Shown here in pieces: positions 7,861-17,508 of a stretch of DNA of 64,000 nt (within the stretch, counting starts at the first letter, position 1; every line of letters starts with the position of its first letter). Source of the stretch: Chitinophagales bacterium (GTDB taxonomy: Bacteria; Bacteroidota; Bacteroidia; Chitinophagales; CAIODY01). The notes under the pieces are model-generated. The model was not told the DNA's origin and ran no database searches. It saw only the letters and a program-made list of their open reading frames with translations. A program made the position numbers and the translations under genes. The stretch is from contig CANGEV010000014.1 of assembly GCA_947452995.1 (NCBI GenBank), forward strand, positions 1-64,000. The letters are read 5' to 3'.

Positions 7861-8850
7861 TTACAATTTTTGTTGTTCTAAAGAGATTGTACCTTTCGTT
7901 CCTTTATTATCGTAGAAATCGAGGATTCGCATTTTATAAATCAAGCCATTTGTACATTGAATGAAATAATATTGATCGGGACGAATCACGTATTTATTTG
8001 CATTGAAATCATAATATTTCCAATCATAGCCTGGTATATCTGCTCGATCAGACATCCCCACTTGCAAGGCATACCTAGCATCTGCTTCCGTGAAGGCTTT
8101 ATAATTAATCATCCCTTTCCGCATTTCTTGACCGCGTACGCCCTTCCAAATATTCAAAACACCTCCTACAACTGCATAGTTTCGATACGGTGTATTCCAA
8201 GGTTGCTCTTCAAAGGTGGTTGTATAACGGGTGAAGCAGATGTCCCAGTCTTTTGATTTCGGAGCCGGATAGACTAAGCCTTTTGTATCGAAGGAATAAT
8301 ACATCAAGGAATAACTTGTATCTCTAGGTATGCGAGCTGTATTAATTTGTACGCTATCGTACCATTGCCATTCCAATTCAAAAGCGGTACCACTTACACT
8401 TTTCAATCGAAATTTAACGATGCGTTTAGCGGCCGTGGAATAGGATTTACCACGATCTAATAACATTATCTCGCGGGTAGTAAAATCAGTGCCGAAAGCG
8501 AGAGAATCGCTCTGCAAGCCATCTCCATCTGCTAACCAATGATGAGCATTCGTTGTATCGGCAGATGTAAAACTAGTGTCAGTGCTATGTTGTAGTAATT
8601 CTATTCGAGCTCCGTTAAGATAAATCGCGTTAAATTTCGTTGCGAAGCCAAGGTCATAAATTCGATTATCAGACGTAGTTATTTTTCCGGTAGCGATGTT
8701 ATAAAATTCTTGCACATCGTATGTGCTTCCTAGCACTCCGCTTGCGACGCTAAGATTCCCATTAGTAGGTGGTAGAACAATTGCTTGATCTTTTTTTAAA
8801 CAAGCACTTAACGAGCAGAACAATGTCGCTATAAATAAATATTTTCTCAT
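7861..8850 (-). CDS. HmuY-family lipoprotein
   Basis: 329 residues. Lipobox LFCSLSAC with Cys at 17. The mature chain has the HmuY pattern: YDVQEFYNIATGKI, a DLGFATKFNAIYLNG strand, then DWDICFTRYTTTFEEQPWNTP, GYDWKYYDFNANKYVI, DQYYFIQCTNGLIYKMRILDFY near the C-terminus. HmuY proteins bind heme at the cell surface and pass it to a TonB receptor. A His pair in NAHHW (about 96-97) is a ligand candidate. The start codon overlaps the receptor stop (ATGA at 8847-8850), showing translational coupling. Confidence 0.82.
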   Translation of the reverse strand: MRKYLFIATLFCSLSACLKKDQAIVLPPTNGNLSVASGVLGSTYDVQEFYNIATGKITTSDNRIYDLGFATKFNAIYLNGARIELLQHSTDTSFTSADTTNAHHWLADGDGLQSDSLAFGTDFTTREIMLLDRGKSYSTAAKRIVKFRLKSVSGTAFELEWQWYDSVQINTARIPRDTSYSLMYYSFDTKGLVYPAPKSKDWDICFTRYTTTFEEQPWNTPYRNYAVVGGVLNIWKGVRGQEMRKGMINYKAFTEADARYALQVGMSDRADIPGYDWKYYDFNANKYVIRPDQYYFIQCTNGLIYKMRILDFYDNKGTKGTISLEQQKL

Positions 8851-10916
8851 TTATTTTGCCAGTTATAGGTTAAACGAATAAAGGCGGTACGACCCGTTGC
8901 TATCAAAGCAGAATTGCCCGAGTTATGTATCGAAGCGGTGTTTACACCCGACAAATTCATACTTTGCACATTCAACATATTCTTCGCACCGATACTGACA
9001 TTAAATTTGCCACGATGAAAAGATTTATTAATACTTGCATCCAACCAATGATAAGCAGGACGTACTTGTGCATCAACCATTCCATTTGTACTAGAGAAAA
9101 AGTATTGCTTACCTGTTATTTTATAATCAACCGCAGCAACTAAATTTATACGCGAAATTTTATAGGTAAGATTGCTACTAAGTTCCCATTGATTTTGCCA
9201 GGGTAATGCGTTCTCCGTACTAAAAGTATTCTGCACTTTAGTATAATTAACTCCAATACGCGTAGTAACTATTGCACTTGAAAAATCGATATTTAGTGCG
9301 GCTCCTGCATTTCGAATCTGTTGCATATTGAAATAAGAATACAACAGCAAGTTATTTTGATCTTGCGTTAAAGTAATAGCATTTTGGATCTGCGTTCCAA
9401 AGAACCGTGCTTCGACACCAAAAGCATCTTTACTAGTCAAACGTCCTGTCCAATTATATTGCAAGGCAATGGTCTTCGCTAGCTCAGCTTTCAGGTTAGG
9501 ATTACCAACCAAATCATGATTGATATCAACGAAATATAAATAACGTTCCTTAATAGAAGGTGCGCGATACGCTTCTGCCACTTGAAAATTCAAATGATGA
9601 TTTTCATTTACATAATAATCCACCACCATTGCCGGAGTGGTAGCGGAACCATAATCGGTGGCTTGCGTTGCACGAATCATCGGCGAGAAGCGCCATTTTT
9701 TGTTTGCTTGTAAAATGAGAGCTGCGAAAACACCATTGTTAAAATAGTTCTTATTGCCTGCGTTGACGCGCTTGCCGGCAGCAGATTCAGCCAGACATTC
9801 ATCACCCAACATCCAACTCCATTTTTGATTCGCACTAACACCCGAAAACCTAATCTGTAAAGCATTTTCATGTAATAAAGTCGTATCCTGCAAACTCGCG
9901 TCAGCAGCGATTTCCTTTTGCAAGCTAAGCATATCCTTACGATAGGTTGTTTTGATACGTAGATAGTCATTCTTGTAGGCGCGTATCCATAATTGGCGAC
10001 GAGGTTTTAACTTGATATCAGCCCAAGCGGTATGCTGCATGCGCAACGTGTGATGATATTCGTCGAATGCATAGGCGGTATAAGGTGTAATTTGCGTTTC
10101 ACCTAAATTATATATCCAATCAGATAGATAATTACCACTCAAACCGGCACTTAATTTCTCATTGACATATTTTATAGAAGCGGTTCCTGAATAGGTTTCA
10201 CGCGGTTTCCAAAGTTGATGACGCGAGGTATCTTTCGGCGACCAGCCGTCAAAGAAATTTCTACCGGCACTTATATCGAGCGTAAGATTTTTGTGATTGT
10301 GTTGTACAGAGCCCTGTACCTGATAATTAGCTATTGGATCATAATAGGTATTGAAAGAGCCACTCCATGGGCTTTTCAACTTGTTACCTGTGATAATATT
10401 AATAACGCCTCCTATTGCATCTGCACCATACAAAATGCTCATTGGCCCTTTAACAATTTCGATACGCTCAACATTTTGTAATGGAAGCTGATTCATATCG
10501 ACGAAGCCGTTCATTCTACCTAAAATCGGAACACCGTCGATCAATACTTTAACATATTGCCCTCCCAAGCCATTGATACTTAAGTTAGCGCCCAAGGTCG
10601 GATCTTGCGTAACTTGCAGGCCGTTCATTCTACTTAATAACTGCCCCATATCCGCAGCGGAAGAACGTTGAATAATCGCCTTATTAATAATCTGTGGCTT
10701 GATAATATCAATCTTAGAGAGGCTACTAATACGACTTGTTACAGAAACCGTATTCAAATCCTGACCGTAAAATTTTACGTACACCTTTGCAGTGTCAATT
10801 CGATTGCTATCCACTACGATTCGAAAACCGCTCCTGTGAGAAGAAGAGTTACCTTGGGCCACTGCTGACCCAAGGCCTACTGTTATCGCTAAAACAAACA
10901 GAATTACTTTCTTCAC
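8847..10916 (-). CDS. TonB-dependent outer-membrane receptor (HmuR-like)
   Basis: About 689 residues from a GTG at 10916: VKKVILFVLAITVGLGSAVAQ is a clean signal peptide, whereas the longer frame from 10994 adds a poor 26-residue leader. Plug domain about 70-180 (LLSRMNGLQVTQDP, LIDGVPILGRM, VERIEIVKGPMSILYG, GGVINII), then a 22-strand type barrel ending TGRTAFIRLTYNW. Energy comes from TonB-ExbBD, not encoded here. The coupled HmuY gene makes heme or another metal-porphyrin the likely substrate. No N-terminal carboxypeptidase-regulatory domain is present. Confidence 0.9.
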   Translation of the reverse strand: MKKVILFVLAITVGLGSAVAQGNSSSHRSGFRIVVDSNRIDTAKVYVKFYGQDLNTVSVTSRISSLSKIDIIKPQIINKAIIQRSSAADMGQLLSRMNGLQVTQDPTLGANLSINGLGGQYVKVLIDGVPILGRMNGFVDMNQLPLQNVERIEIVKGPMSILYGADAIGGVINIITGNKLKSPWSGSFNTYYDPIANYQVQGSVQHNHKNLTLDISAGRNFFDGWSPKDTSRHQLWKPRETYSGTASIKYVNEKLSAGLSGNYLSDWIYNLGETQITPYTAYAFDEYHHTLRMQHTAWADIKLKPRRQLWIRAYKNDYLRIKTTYRKDMLSLQKEIAADASLQDTTLLHENALQIRFSGVSANQKWSWMLGDECLAESAAGKRVNAGNKNYFNNGVFAALILQANKKWRFSPMIRATQATDYGSATTPAMVVDYYVNENHHLNFQVAEAYRAPSIKERYLYFVDINHDLVGNPNLKAELAKTIALQYNWTGRLTSKDAFGVEARFFGTQIQNAITLTQDQNNLLLYSYFNMQQIRNAGAALNIDFSSAIVTTRIGVNYTKVQNTFSTENALPWQNQWELSSNLTYKISRINLVAAVDYKITGKQYFFSSTNGMVDAQVRPAYHWLDASINKSFHRGKFNVSIGAKNMLNVQSMNLSGVNTASIHNSGNSALIATGRTAFIRLTYNWQNK

Positions 10917-11065
10917 GAATGCAAAGGAAAGATGAAAATAAACGAATGAATTATGAAAACAGAAAATGTACTTATCCTTTCGGGAAAAATTCAATGGATG
11001 AATTATCTTATGTTGAAGAAATCAAAGAATCATTCATTATCTTGTTATACAAATACCACCTTTCT

Positions 11066-14000
11066 ATGAAACGTCTTTTATCAGGAGTAGTTATTATACT
11101 TCTTTTACAGTGTCATTTCTCTGCGAGAGCAATCAATTATATCAGTAATCCACAAGCTTTCGTCAATCCGTTTATAGGAACAGGCGGACACGGACATACT
11201 TTCCCTGGTGCCACTGCACCCTTTGGAATGGTACAACTATCTCCGGATACGCGTATAGACGGCTCATGGGACGGTTGTGGTGGTTATCATTATGATGATA
11301 AAACAATTTATGGATTCAGTCATACTCACCTCTCCGGTACAGGCTGTAGTGACTATGGCGACATCGCTTTTCTACCTTACCTAAATTCAGAATACGAAAA
11401 GCTTAACCCTAAACAAAAACCAAGTTTAGCATTAGACCATACATTAGAAGATGCAAAAGCGGGTTACTATCATATTGGTTTTGAAAAATTGGCTTGTTCA
11501 GTAGAGTTAACTGCTACCGAACGTTGTGGTATGCAACAATATACATTCAACAAGGAAGAAGATATTGTAATTCTACTTTTATTAGATCATCGCGATGTTC
11601 AGCTAGAAGGTAAAATTGTTGAGGAAAGTAGGACACATATTTTAGGAATGCGTCGTTCAAAAGCATGGGCAGAAGATCAGCATGCGTATTTTGATACTAA
11701 ATTTTCAGTCCCTTTTACCAAAGCAGAATATCGAAGCAACGGATCTGGCACAACGCTAGGCATTTTTCATTTTCATGTTACAAAAGGTCAACATATTACG
11801 ATAAGCACTGGTATATCTTGTGTAGATGAAAAAGGAGCTTTGCAAAATAGAGAAGCTGAAATGGCGGAATACAAAGACTTTGCAGGCATTCTTAAATCAA
11901 CTCAACAAAAATGGAATGACCAATTAGGAAAAATTCAAATTGAAGTCGATAAGCAAAAAGGAACTTCGATAGATAATATCGACCAGGCCATTGTCTTTTA
12001 CACCGCTTTATACCACGCTTGCGTGCACCCTTCTTTAGCAAGTGATGTCGACAATCGTTATCGCGGTCGTGATAATAAGATACATACTACCGAAGGTAAG
12101 TTTAAGTACTATAGTGTTTTCTCACTTTGGGATACCTACCGTGGTCTGCATCCTCTCCTAACAATCATAGACCAAAAACATACAAACGATTTTATTAATA
12201 CGTTTTTATGCCAATACCAGCAAGGAGGCTTGCTGCCTGTTTGGGAATTAAGTAGCAATGAAACGAATTGTATGATTGGATATCATTGTGTACCTGTGAT
12301 TTGGGATGCTGTAAATAAAGGCATTCACGACTTCGACATGAAACTCGCACTTGAGGCGATGTTAGCTAGTGCGAATCAAAATCAAAAAGGCCTTGAAGAA
12401 TACCGTAAAGACGGTTTTGTGCACTCGGAGACAGAACACGAAAGCGTTTCGAAAACATTAGAGTATGCGTATGATGATTGGTGTATCGCACGTATGGCAG
12501 AACGTTTAGGTGAAAAGACAACAGCCAAAGAAATGTATAAACGTTCTCTCGGCTGGAAAAATTTACACGATACCTTAACAGGGTTTCTACGTGCTCGTCG
12601 CAATGGCGGTTTCATCGAGCCATTCGTGCCGGCGCAAGTCGATCAAAACTATACGGAGGCGAATGCTTGGCAGTATTGTTTTGCGCAAGCGCGATTCCTG
12701 CAGAAAACGTATGGTACTAATGACCAAGCATTACTTGAAAAAATGTTCTTGGCCAACAGCGCGTTGGAGGGTCGTCAGCAAGCAGATATCACAGGATTGA
12801 TTGGTCAGTATGCACAAGGGAATGAACCTTCCCATCATATTATTTATCTGTTAGAGAACGATCGCTTGCGTAATGAATATCTGTCGCAGGTGATGAATAA
12901 TTTCTACCTCAACAAACCCGATGGTTTGATAGGCAATGAAGACTGCGGACAAATGTCAGCGTGGTATGTACTCTCCGCAATGGGCTTCTATCCGGCGATT
13001 CCGGGCGATGAAATGGAAATCGCATATCGTATCGGCGTTCCATTATTCAAGCATGTATGTATACATTTCGAAAATAATCGCTCCCTTACTTTAACAAATG
13101 ACGTGGCTGAACAAGCAGGAGCTTACGATATCGAAGGCGCTTCATTCCCTGGTTATTTGAGCCATATCACCATGATGAGCACACCTGAATTGCATTGGAC
13201 AAAAAAGCCATTCGGCAATACGAAACTTCAATTCAATAGTTATAGAAATAATTTATTTAGAAGCTGCATAGAAAAGTATTGTGTTGCGCCAGTTATTCGT
13301 GCCGATAGAATTTCCTTTAGCGGTAAGTTGAAAGTTCGTGTGACACCTTACCCGAACCTTACGAAGAACGAAACTTATACCAGTATATTGTTCACGGATC
13401 CAAGCAAACCAAATGCAGCACCAGCTTATACAATGATCAGCGATACGAGTACCATTCTAACAATCACAGAAAGCTGTAGTGTAGAAGCTTATACCAAGGC
13501 TGAAACGATTATTTATGAAAATGGATATAATGGCGATCCTAAACATTCAATGCTTGGCTACCTTCCTACAACGACAGTTGCTGCAAAATATGTAGCCTTA
13601 CCTGCTGGTAGAAGTATTAAAAATCTAAGCCAATATGATAATCAATACACTGCTGGTGGTCCGGAGGGTATGATAGATTTATTACGTGGCCAGAAAGATT
13701 GGCGTATTGGTGGATGGCAAGGTTATCATGGCAAAGATTTCATGGCGTTGGTGGATTTAGGCAGTGTACAAAAAGTGAAGCGACTTGGATTAGGCTGCAT
13801 TCAAGAATCGAAGCCATGGATTATGATGCCGAAGGAGATTGTATTTGAGGTGAGTGCAGACGGTATTAATTATCATGCATTAAAAACAATTACACCGAAA
13901 GAAGATGCGCATGCAGAAGAAGCAATCGTAAAGGATTTATATACCGACTGTCAAGAAGAGGTCCGTTATATCCGCGTGAAAGCCTTACGCTATGGCGCTT

Positions 14001-14071
14001 TGCCGGAGTTGCATATTAGTGCCGGAGAAGAAAGCTGGTTATTTGTGGATGAAATTTTAATCGAGGAATAG
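11066..14071 (+). CDS. GH92 alpha-mannosidase with C-terminal discoidin-like domain
   Basis: 1,001 residues from the ATG at 11066, which opens a signal peptide (MKRLLSGVVIILLLQCHFSARA). GH92 hallmarks: NPFIGTGGHGHTFPGATAPF near 34, GFSHTHLSGTGC, SLWDTYRGLHPLL, SVSKTLEYAYDDWCIARM, and GNEDCGQMSAWYVLSAMGFY near 640. GH92 enzymes are calcium-dependent exo-mannosidases cutting N-glycan or yeast mannan linkages. After the catalytic part comes an F5/8-type C-like domain (about 860-1000; DFMALVDLGSVQKVKRL, EIVFEVSADGINYH), probably carbohydrate-binding. The reading frame continues upstream to 10736 but that part covers the divergent receptor gene and is not coding. Divergent from the heme operon; GNAT gene follows by 2 bases. 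Confidence 0.9.
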   Translation: MKRLLSGVVIILLLQCHFSARAINYISNPQAFVNPFIGTGGHGHTFPGATAPFGMVQLSPDTRIDGSWDGCGGYHYDDKTIYGFSHTHLSGTGCSDYGDIAFLPYLNSEYEKLNPKQKPSLALDHTLEDAKAGYYHIGFEKLACSVELTATERCGMQQYTFNKEEDIVILLLLDHRDVQLEGKIVEESRTHILGMRRSKAWAEDQHAYFDTKFSVPFTKAEYRSNGSGTTLGIFHFHVTKGQHITISTGISCVDEKGALQNREAEMAEYKDFAGILKSTQQKWNDQLGKIQIEVDKQKGTSIDNIDQAIVFYTALYHACVHPSLASDVDNRYRGRDNKIHTTEGKFKYYSVFSLWDTYRGLHPLLTIIDQKHTNDFINTFLCQYQQGGLLPVWELSSNETNCMIGYHCVPVIWDAVNKGIHDFDMKLALEAMLASANQNQKGLEEYRKDGFVHSETEHESVSKTLEYAYDDWCIARMAERLGEKTTAKEMYKRSLGWKNLHDTLTGFLRARRNGGFIEPFVPAQVDQNYTEANAWQYCFAQARFLQKTYGTNDQALLEKMFLANSALEGRQQADITGLIGQYAQGNEPSHHIIYLLENDRLRNEYLSQVMNNFYLNKPDGLIGNEDCGQMSAWYVLSAMGFYPAIPGDEMEIAYRIGVPLFKHVCIHFENNRSLTLTNDVAEQAGAYDIEGASFPGYLSHITMMSTPELHWTKKPFGNTKLQFNSYRNNLFRSCIEKYCVAPVIRADRISFSGKLKVRVTPYPNLTKNETYTSILFTDPSKPNAAPAYTMISDTSTILTITESCSVEAYTKAETIIYENGYNGDPKHSMLGYLPTTTVAAKYVALPAGRSIKNLSQYDNQYTAGGPEGMIDLLRGQKDWRIGGWQGYHGKDFMALVDLGSVQKVKRLGLGCIQESKPWIMMPKEIVFEVSADGINYHALKTITPKEDAHAEEAIVKDLYTDCQEEVRYIRVKALRYGALPELHISAGEESWLFVDEILIEE

Positions 14072-14073
14072 AG

Positions 14074-14634
14074 ATGTTAGTATTTAATTTCAATCCGTTT
14101 CCAGTTATTGAAACCGAGCGACTTATTCTAAGAAAACCCGTCCCTGAAGACATTCCAGCTTGGTTTAAAATGCGGAGTAATGAAGAGAATATGCGATATA
14201 TTGGTCGGCCACCGGCAAAAGATATTTCAGAAGTCGCCTCACTATTTCAGTTAGTCATTGCAGATATCGAAGCCAATAAACATATAGGCTGGGTAGTGGC
14301 TGAAAAATCGAAGGCAAGCGGCTTTGTTGGTATGATTGGATTTCATCGTATCAAGCCCGAACATCACCGAGCGGAGGTCGGCTATATGATTGAAAAAGAA
14401 TATCAAGGGAAAGGCTATGCAGCAGAAGCGGTACGTGCGATTATAAAATATGCTTTTAATGAAATGAAAATTCACAGCATAGAAGCAGATATCGACAAAG
14501 ATAATATCGCTTCGGAGCGACTCTTACAAAAACTCGGGTTCCGGAAGGAAGGGCATTTTAAAGAATCCTTCTACTTCGAAGGAACCTTTATTGATAGCGT
14601 GACTTACAGCTTGTTGAAAAGCAATATTCGGTAA
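14074..14634 (+). CDS. GNAT acetyltransferase, RimJ/RimL type
   Basis: 186 residues. Opens IETERLILRKPVPEDIPAWF, the common start of RimJ/RimL N-acetyltransferases. The acetyl-CoA loop motif is VGYMIEKEYQGKGYAAEAVRAI (core QGKGYA) near 105-125, then NIASERLLQKLGFRKEG. Could acetylate a ribosomal protein or a small amine; substrate unknown. It starts two bases after the GH92 stop and is presumably co-transcribed, though no functional link is evident. Confidence 0.85.
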   Translation: MLVFNFNPFPVIETERLILRKPVPEDIPAWFKMRSNEENMRYIGRPPAKDISEVASLFQLVIADIEANKHIGWVVAEKSKASGFVGMIGFHRIKPEHHRAEVGYMIEKEYQGKGYAAEAVRAIIKYAFNEMKIHSIEADIDKDNIASERLLQKLGFRKEGHFKESFYFEGTFIDSVTYSLLKSNIR

Positions 14635-14993
14635 TCGCGATATGCGAATTGGAATACGCGATATGTAATCTTAGTTAATAAAAAATTAGGTAATTGCAAC
14701 TTGAATTAAAGTATTCAAACCTGTATTTAAAATTTGCCCCAATAGAAAATGATGCGTTTAAAATGGAGTTAATGTGAAGCATTAAAGCGAACGATCCCGC
14801 TCACGAAGTGAGCTTTGTTCGCTTGCGAAAACATTACGAACATTTTAGCATCAGATTCTCCTGGGGCGTCCCGATTTCGGATTTCTATAACTAAACTCGA
14901 TATCGGGATTTTACTCCTCCCGATTTCGGATTTATATATCCAACCTCGATATCGGGATTTTGGGAAAAAGTGGAAAGAGAAATTTTAAACCTC
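14635..14993. other. Intergenic region with hairpins and a tandem inverted motif
   Basis: No gene is seen. A nested hairpin lies at 14787-14822 (outer arms gcgaac/gttcgc, inner arms gctcac/gtgagc with loop gaa). At 14869-14912 and 14918-14961 a 44-base motif is repeated with a 49-base period; each copy starts tcccgatttcgga and ends tcgatatcgggatttt, so each can fold back on itself. The cccgat...atcggg theme recurs at 53652-53667 and 56158-56180. Confidence 0.6.
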
Positions 14994-15455
14994 TTAACAA
15001 CAAGCGCCTTCGCTACAACAGCTCGAACACGAATAATAAAAAATAGTCGCTGTAATCGCACCAGCAATCAAATGATAAACCAAATCGATCAAGGTTGCTT
15101 TCAATGGTTTCATCAAGAAGTTATTATGCAAAGCACTAGAGCCTCCAATTGCTAAAACACTTACGACCATCGAGCGAAGAATGACAGACATCAAACCCAT
15201 CTCTCCATCGCAGGCAGCAGCATTACCCCAACAGAAAACGAGACATTGCGCAAATACAATAAATAGCGAGAAGATAAAGGCACGAATCAAGAAAGGTGCC
15301 AACGGAGGGCGGTTGTTTTCGTCGGGCATACTTAGATTATTCGCCTTCATCCATGCGGTGCCAATTACTTTTGGAGAGTACCAAATAGCGCCAAGGATAA
15401 AATAAGCAGCATTTGCTACCAGCATTTGCCACCAACATTGTGTGATACAGGTCAT
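14994..15455 (-). CDS. DUF1761-type membrane protein with cysteine-rich tail
   Basis: 153 residues with four hydrophobic segments. The opening VANAAYFILGAIWYSP followed by GTAWMKAN is the DUF1761 signature. Central helices (about 52-70, 88-110) and a last helix (LVYHLIAGAITATIFYY) follow. The C-terminus is unusual: CSSCCSEGACC, six cysteines in the last eleven residues, with two more Cys near the N-terminus (MTCITQC). The family has no known function; the tail could bind metal or form disulfides. Its own short transcript, convergent with nothing near and divergent from fumC. Confidence 0.75.
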   Translation of the reverse strand: MTCITQCWWQMLVANAAYFILGAIWYSPKVIGTAWMKANNLSMPDENNRPPLAPFLIRAFIFSLFIVFAQCLVFCWGNAAACDGEMGLMSVILRSMVVSVLAIGGSSALHNNFLMKPLKATLIDLVYHLIAGAITATIFYYSCSSCCSEGACC

Positions 15456-15512
15456 AGTAGTTTAGTTTTGGGGTTTTATAGCTTTAATTTATAAAAAATT
15501 CATCGGAGTGCG

Positions 15513-15520
15513 TACTTTTG
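15513..15520 (+). promoter_or_regulatory. -7 promoter box upstream of fumC
   Basis: tacttttg matches TAnnTTTG; fumC ATG is 33 bases downstream. No clear -33 TTTG, so only the -7 element is supported. Confidence 0.5.
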
Positions 15521-15553
15521 CAACGCATTTTTCAACCATAAAAAATCATCGTC

Positions 15554-16954
15554 ATGGAATTCCGCAAAGAAAAAGACACCATGGGTGTCGTAGAAGTGCC
15601 TGCCAACGTTTATTGGGGTGCACAAACACAACGTAGTATCGACAATTTCCGTATCGCGCAAGACATCAATAAAATGCCGAAGCCGATCATCCGTGCTTTT
15701 GCTATTTTGAAAAAAGCAGCTGCAATAACAAATTTCGAGGCGGGTGTTCTTCCAAAAGAAAAATGTGAGTTGATTGGTCAAGTATGTGATGAAATTTTAG
15801 CTGGGAAATTGGATGATCAATTTCCATTGGTAGTATGGCAAACCGGCTCCGGCACACAGTCGAATATGAACGTTAACGAAGTAGTAGCATACCGTGGTCA
15901 TGTCATGCAGGGCGGATCATTATTGGATGAAAAGAAATTCTTACATCCGAATGATGATGTAAACAAATCACAATCATCCAACGATACCTTCCCTACTGCA
16001 ATGCACATTGCAGCATATCAAATCCTTATAGAAACGACTATTCCAGGTCTAGAGCAATTGCGTAATACCCTTGCTAATAAAGCAGAAGCATTTAAGAAAG
16101 TGGTTAAAATTGGGCGTACCCATTTCATGGATGCTACACCATTGACACTCGGACAAGAATTCTCAGGATATGTATCACAACTTGATCACGGCTTACGTGC
16201 GATTAAAAACACCTTGGCGCACTTAAGTGAATTAGCCTTGGGTGGTACTGCTGTCGGCACTGGTATCAATACACCAGAAAACTATTCTGAAAACGTAGCA
16301 AAACATATCGCAGCACTTAGCAATCTTCCTTTCGTTACTGCAGAAAATAAATTCGAAGCATTAGCTGCCCACGATGCAATCGTAGAAGCACATGGTGCTT
16401 TGAAAACTGTCGCTGTTAGCTTGATGAAAATCGCAAATGATATTCGCATGCTAAGTAGCGGGCCACGTTCTGGTATCGGAGAAATCTTCATCCCAGACAA
16501 CGAACCAGGATCTTCAATCATGCCAGGAAAAGTAAATCCTACGCAATGTGAAGCCCTAACAATGATCGCTGCTCAGGTAATGGGTAACGACGTTGCTATC
16601 GGCATCGGCGGTTCTAATGGTCATTTTGAATTGAACGTATTCAAACCGATGATGATCTACAACTTCCTACACAGCGCTCGTTTGATTGGAGAAGGTTGTG
16701 TGAGCTTTGATTTAAAATGTGCACAAGGAATCGAACCTATTCAAGAAAATATCAACAAACATGTAAACAACTCATTGATGTTGGTAACGGCTTTGAATAC
16801 AAAGATTGGTTATTATAAGGCTGCTGAAATCGCGCAAACTGCCCATAAGAATGGTTCTACTTTAAAAGAAACCGCTATCGCTTTAGGATACCTTACTGCA
16901 GAAGAATTCGACGCATGGGTGAAGCCGGAAGAAATGGTTGGCAAAATCAATTAA
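15554..16954 (+). CDS. fumC: Fumarate hydratase, class II
   Basis: 466 residues, the usual length. [30 protein letters not shown] is the class II start. Substrate and catalytic motifs in order: [14 protein letters not shown] (about 97-110), [21 protein letters not shown] (about 130-150), [20 protein letters not shown] with the catalytic His (about 187), and the superfamily signature [15 protein letters not shown] (about 317). Catalyses reversible hydration of fumarate to L-malate in the TCA cycle, cytoplasmic, iron-independent. Nine bases separate it from the next membrane-protein gene, so they are likely co-transcribed. Confidence 0.97.
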   Translation: MEFRKEKDTMGVVEVPANVYWGAQTQRSIDNFRIAQDINKMPKPIIRAFAILKKAAAITNFEAGVLPKEKCELIGQVCDEILAGKLDDQFPLVVWQTGSGTQSNMNVNEVVAYRGHVMQGGSLLDEKKFLHPNDDVNKSQSSNDTFPTAMHIAAYQILIETTIPGLEQLRNTLANKAEAFKKVVKIGRTHFMDATPLTLGQEFSGYVSQLDHGLRAIKNTLAHLSELALGGTAVGTGINTPENYSENVAKHIAALSNLPFVTAENKFEALAAHDAIVEAHGALKTVAVSLMKIANDIRMLSSGPRSGIGEIFIPDNEPGSSIMPGKVNPTQCEALTMIAAQVMGNDVAIGIGGSNGHFELNVFKPMMIYNFLHSARLIGEGCVSFDLKCAQGIEPIQENINKHVNNSLMLVTALNTKIGYYKAAEIAQTAHKNGSTLKETAIALGYLTAEEFDAWVKPEEMVGKIN

Positions 16955-16963
16955 TCTATCACA

Positions 16964-17482
16964 ATGGAAGAGCATATCTCAATTAATCGGAATCAAGTAT
17001 TGGGACGTATCCTGGGAGCAACAGTCTTTGTTGCTCTCGGCATATGGCTTTTCTTTTTTACACCCGCTACAGAAAATCTTTGGATCAAAAATCCGCTCAT
17101 TGTAAAAGCCATTGGCGCCGCAGCGGTCCTATTCTTCGGCTATGCAGGCTTTGTCTTACTCAAACAGCTCAGTAATAAAAACAACGGACTTATCCTTTCT
17201 AAAGAAGGTATCACCGACCACTCCGGTGCCGTTAACGCTGGTCTGATTGCATGGAAAGACATTAAAAGTGTAAAACAAATCGAAGTAAGTAAAACTCCTT
17301 TCCTGATTCTATTTGTAAACAATCCCGACGAATATATTGAACGTCAACAAAGCAAATTCCAAAAGAAATTGCTTAAGATGAATATGAATACCTACGGTTC
17401 TCCAATATGTATCAGCGCTAGCAATTTAGCAATTAGTATAGCTGATTTACAAAGGAAAATCGAAGCAAGAATTAGCAACTAA
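16964..17482 (+). CDS. STM3941-like membrane protein
   Basis: 172 residues. Two hydrophobic helices (about 15-33 and 45-67), then a soluble PH-like half: NGLILSKEGITDHSGAVNAG, IAWKDIKSV, FLILFVNNPDEYIE. This arrangement matches the STM3941 family of unknown function, probably anchored in the inner membrane with the soluble part in the cytoplasm. Follows fumC by 9 bases. Convergent with smpB across a 26-base AT-rich gap holding an attcataattcttaatta motif also seen at other 3' ends in the window. Confidence 0.7.
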   Translation: MEEHISINRNQVLGRILGATVFVALGIWLFFFTPATENLWIKNPLIVKAIGAAAVLFFGYAGFVLLKQLSNKNNGLILSKEGITDHSGAVNAGLIAWKDIKSVKQIEVSKTPFLILFVNNPDEYIERQQSKFQKKLLKMNMNTYGSPICISASNLAISIADLQRKIEARISN

Positions 17483-17508
17483 TTTATAATTCATAATTCT
17501 TAATTAAC

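Noticed and set aside
10736-11065. N-terminal extension of the GH92 gene (110 residues)
   Set aside because: It overlaps the start of the divergent TonB receptor gene and lacks any conserved element; a good signal peptide begins at 11066.
15500-15781. 93-residue minus-strand frame over the fumC start
   Set aside because: Antisense shadow of fumC with the fumC promoter inside.
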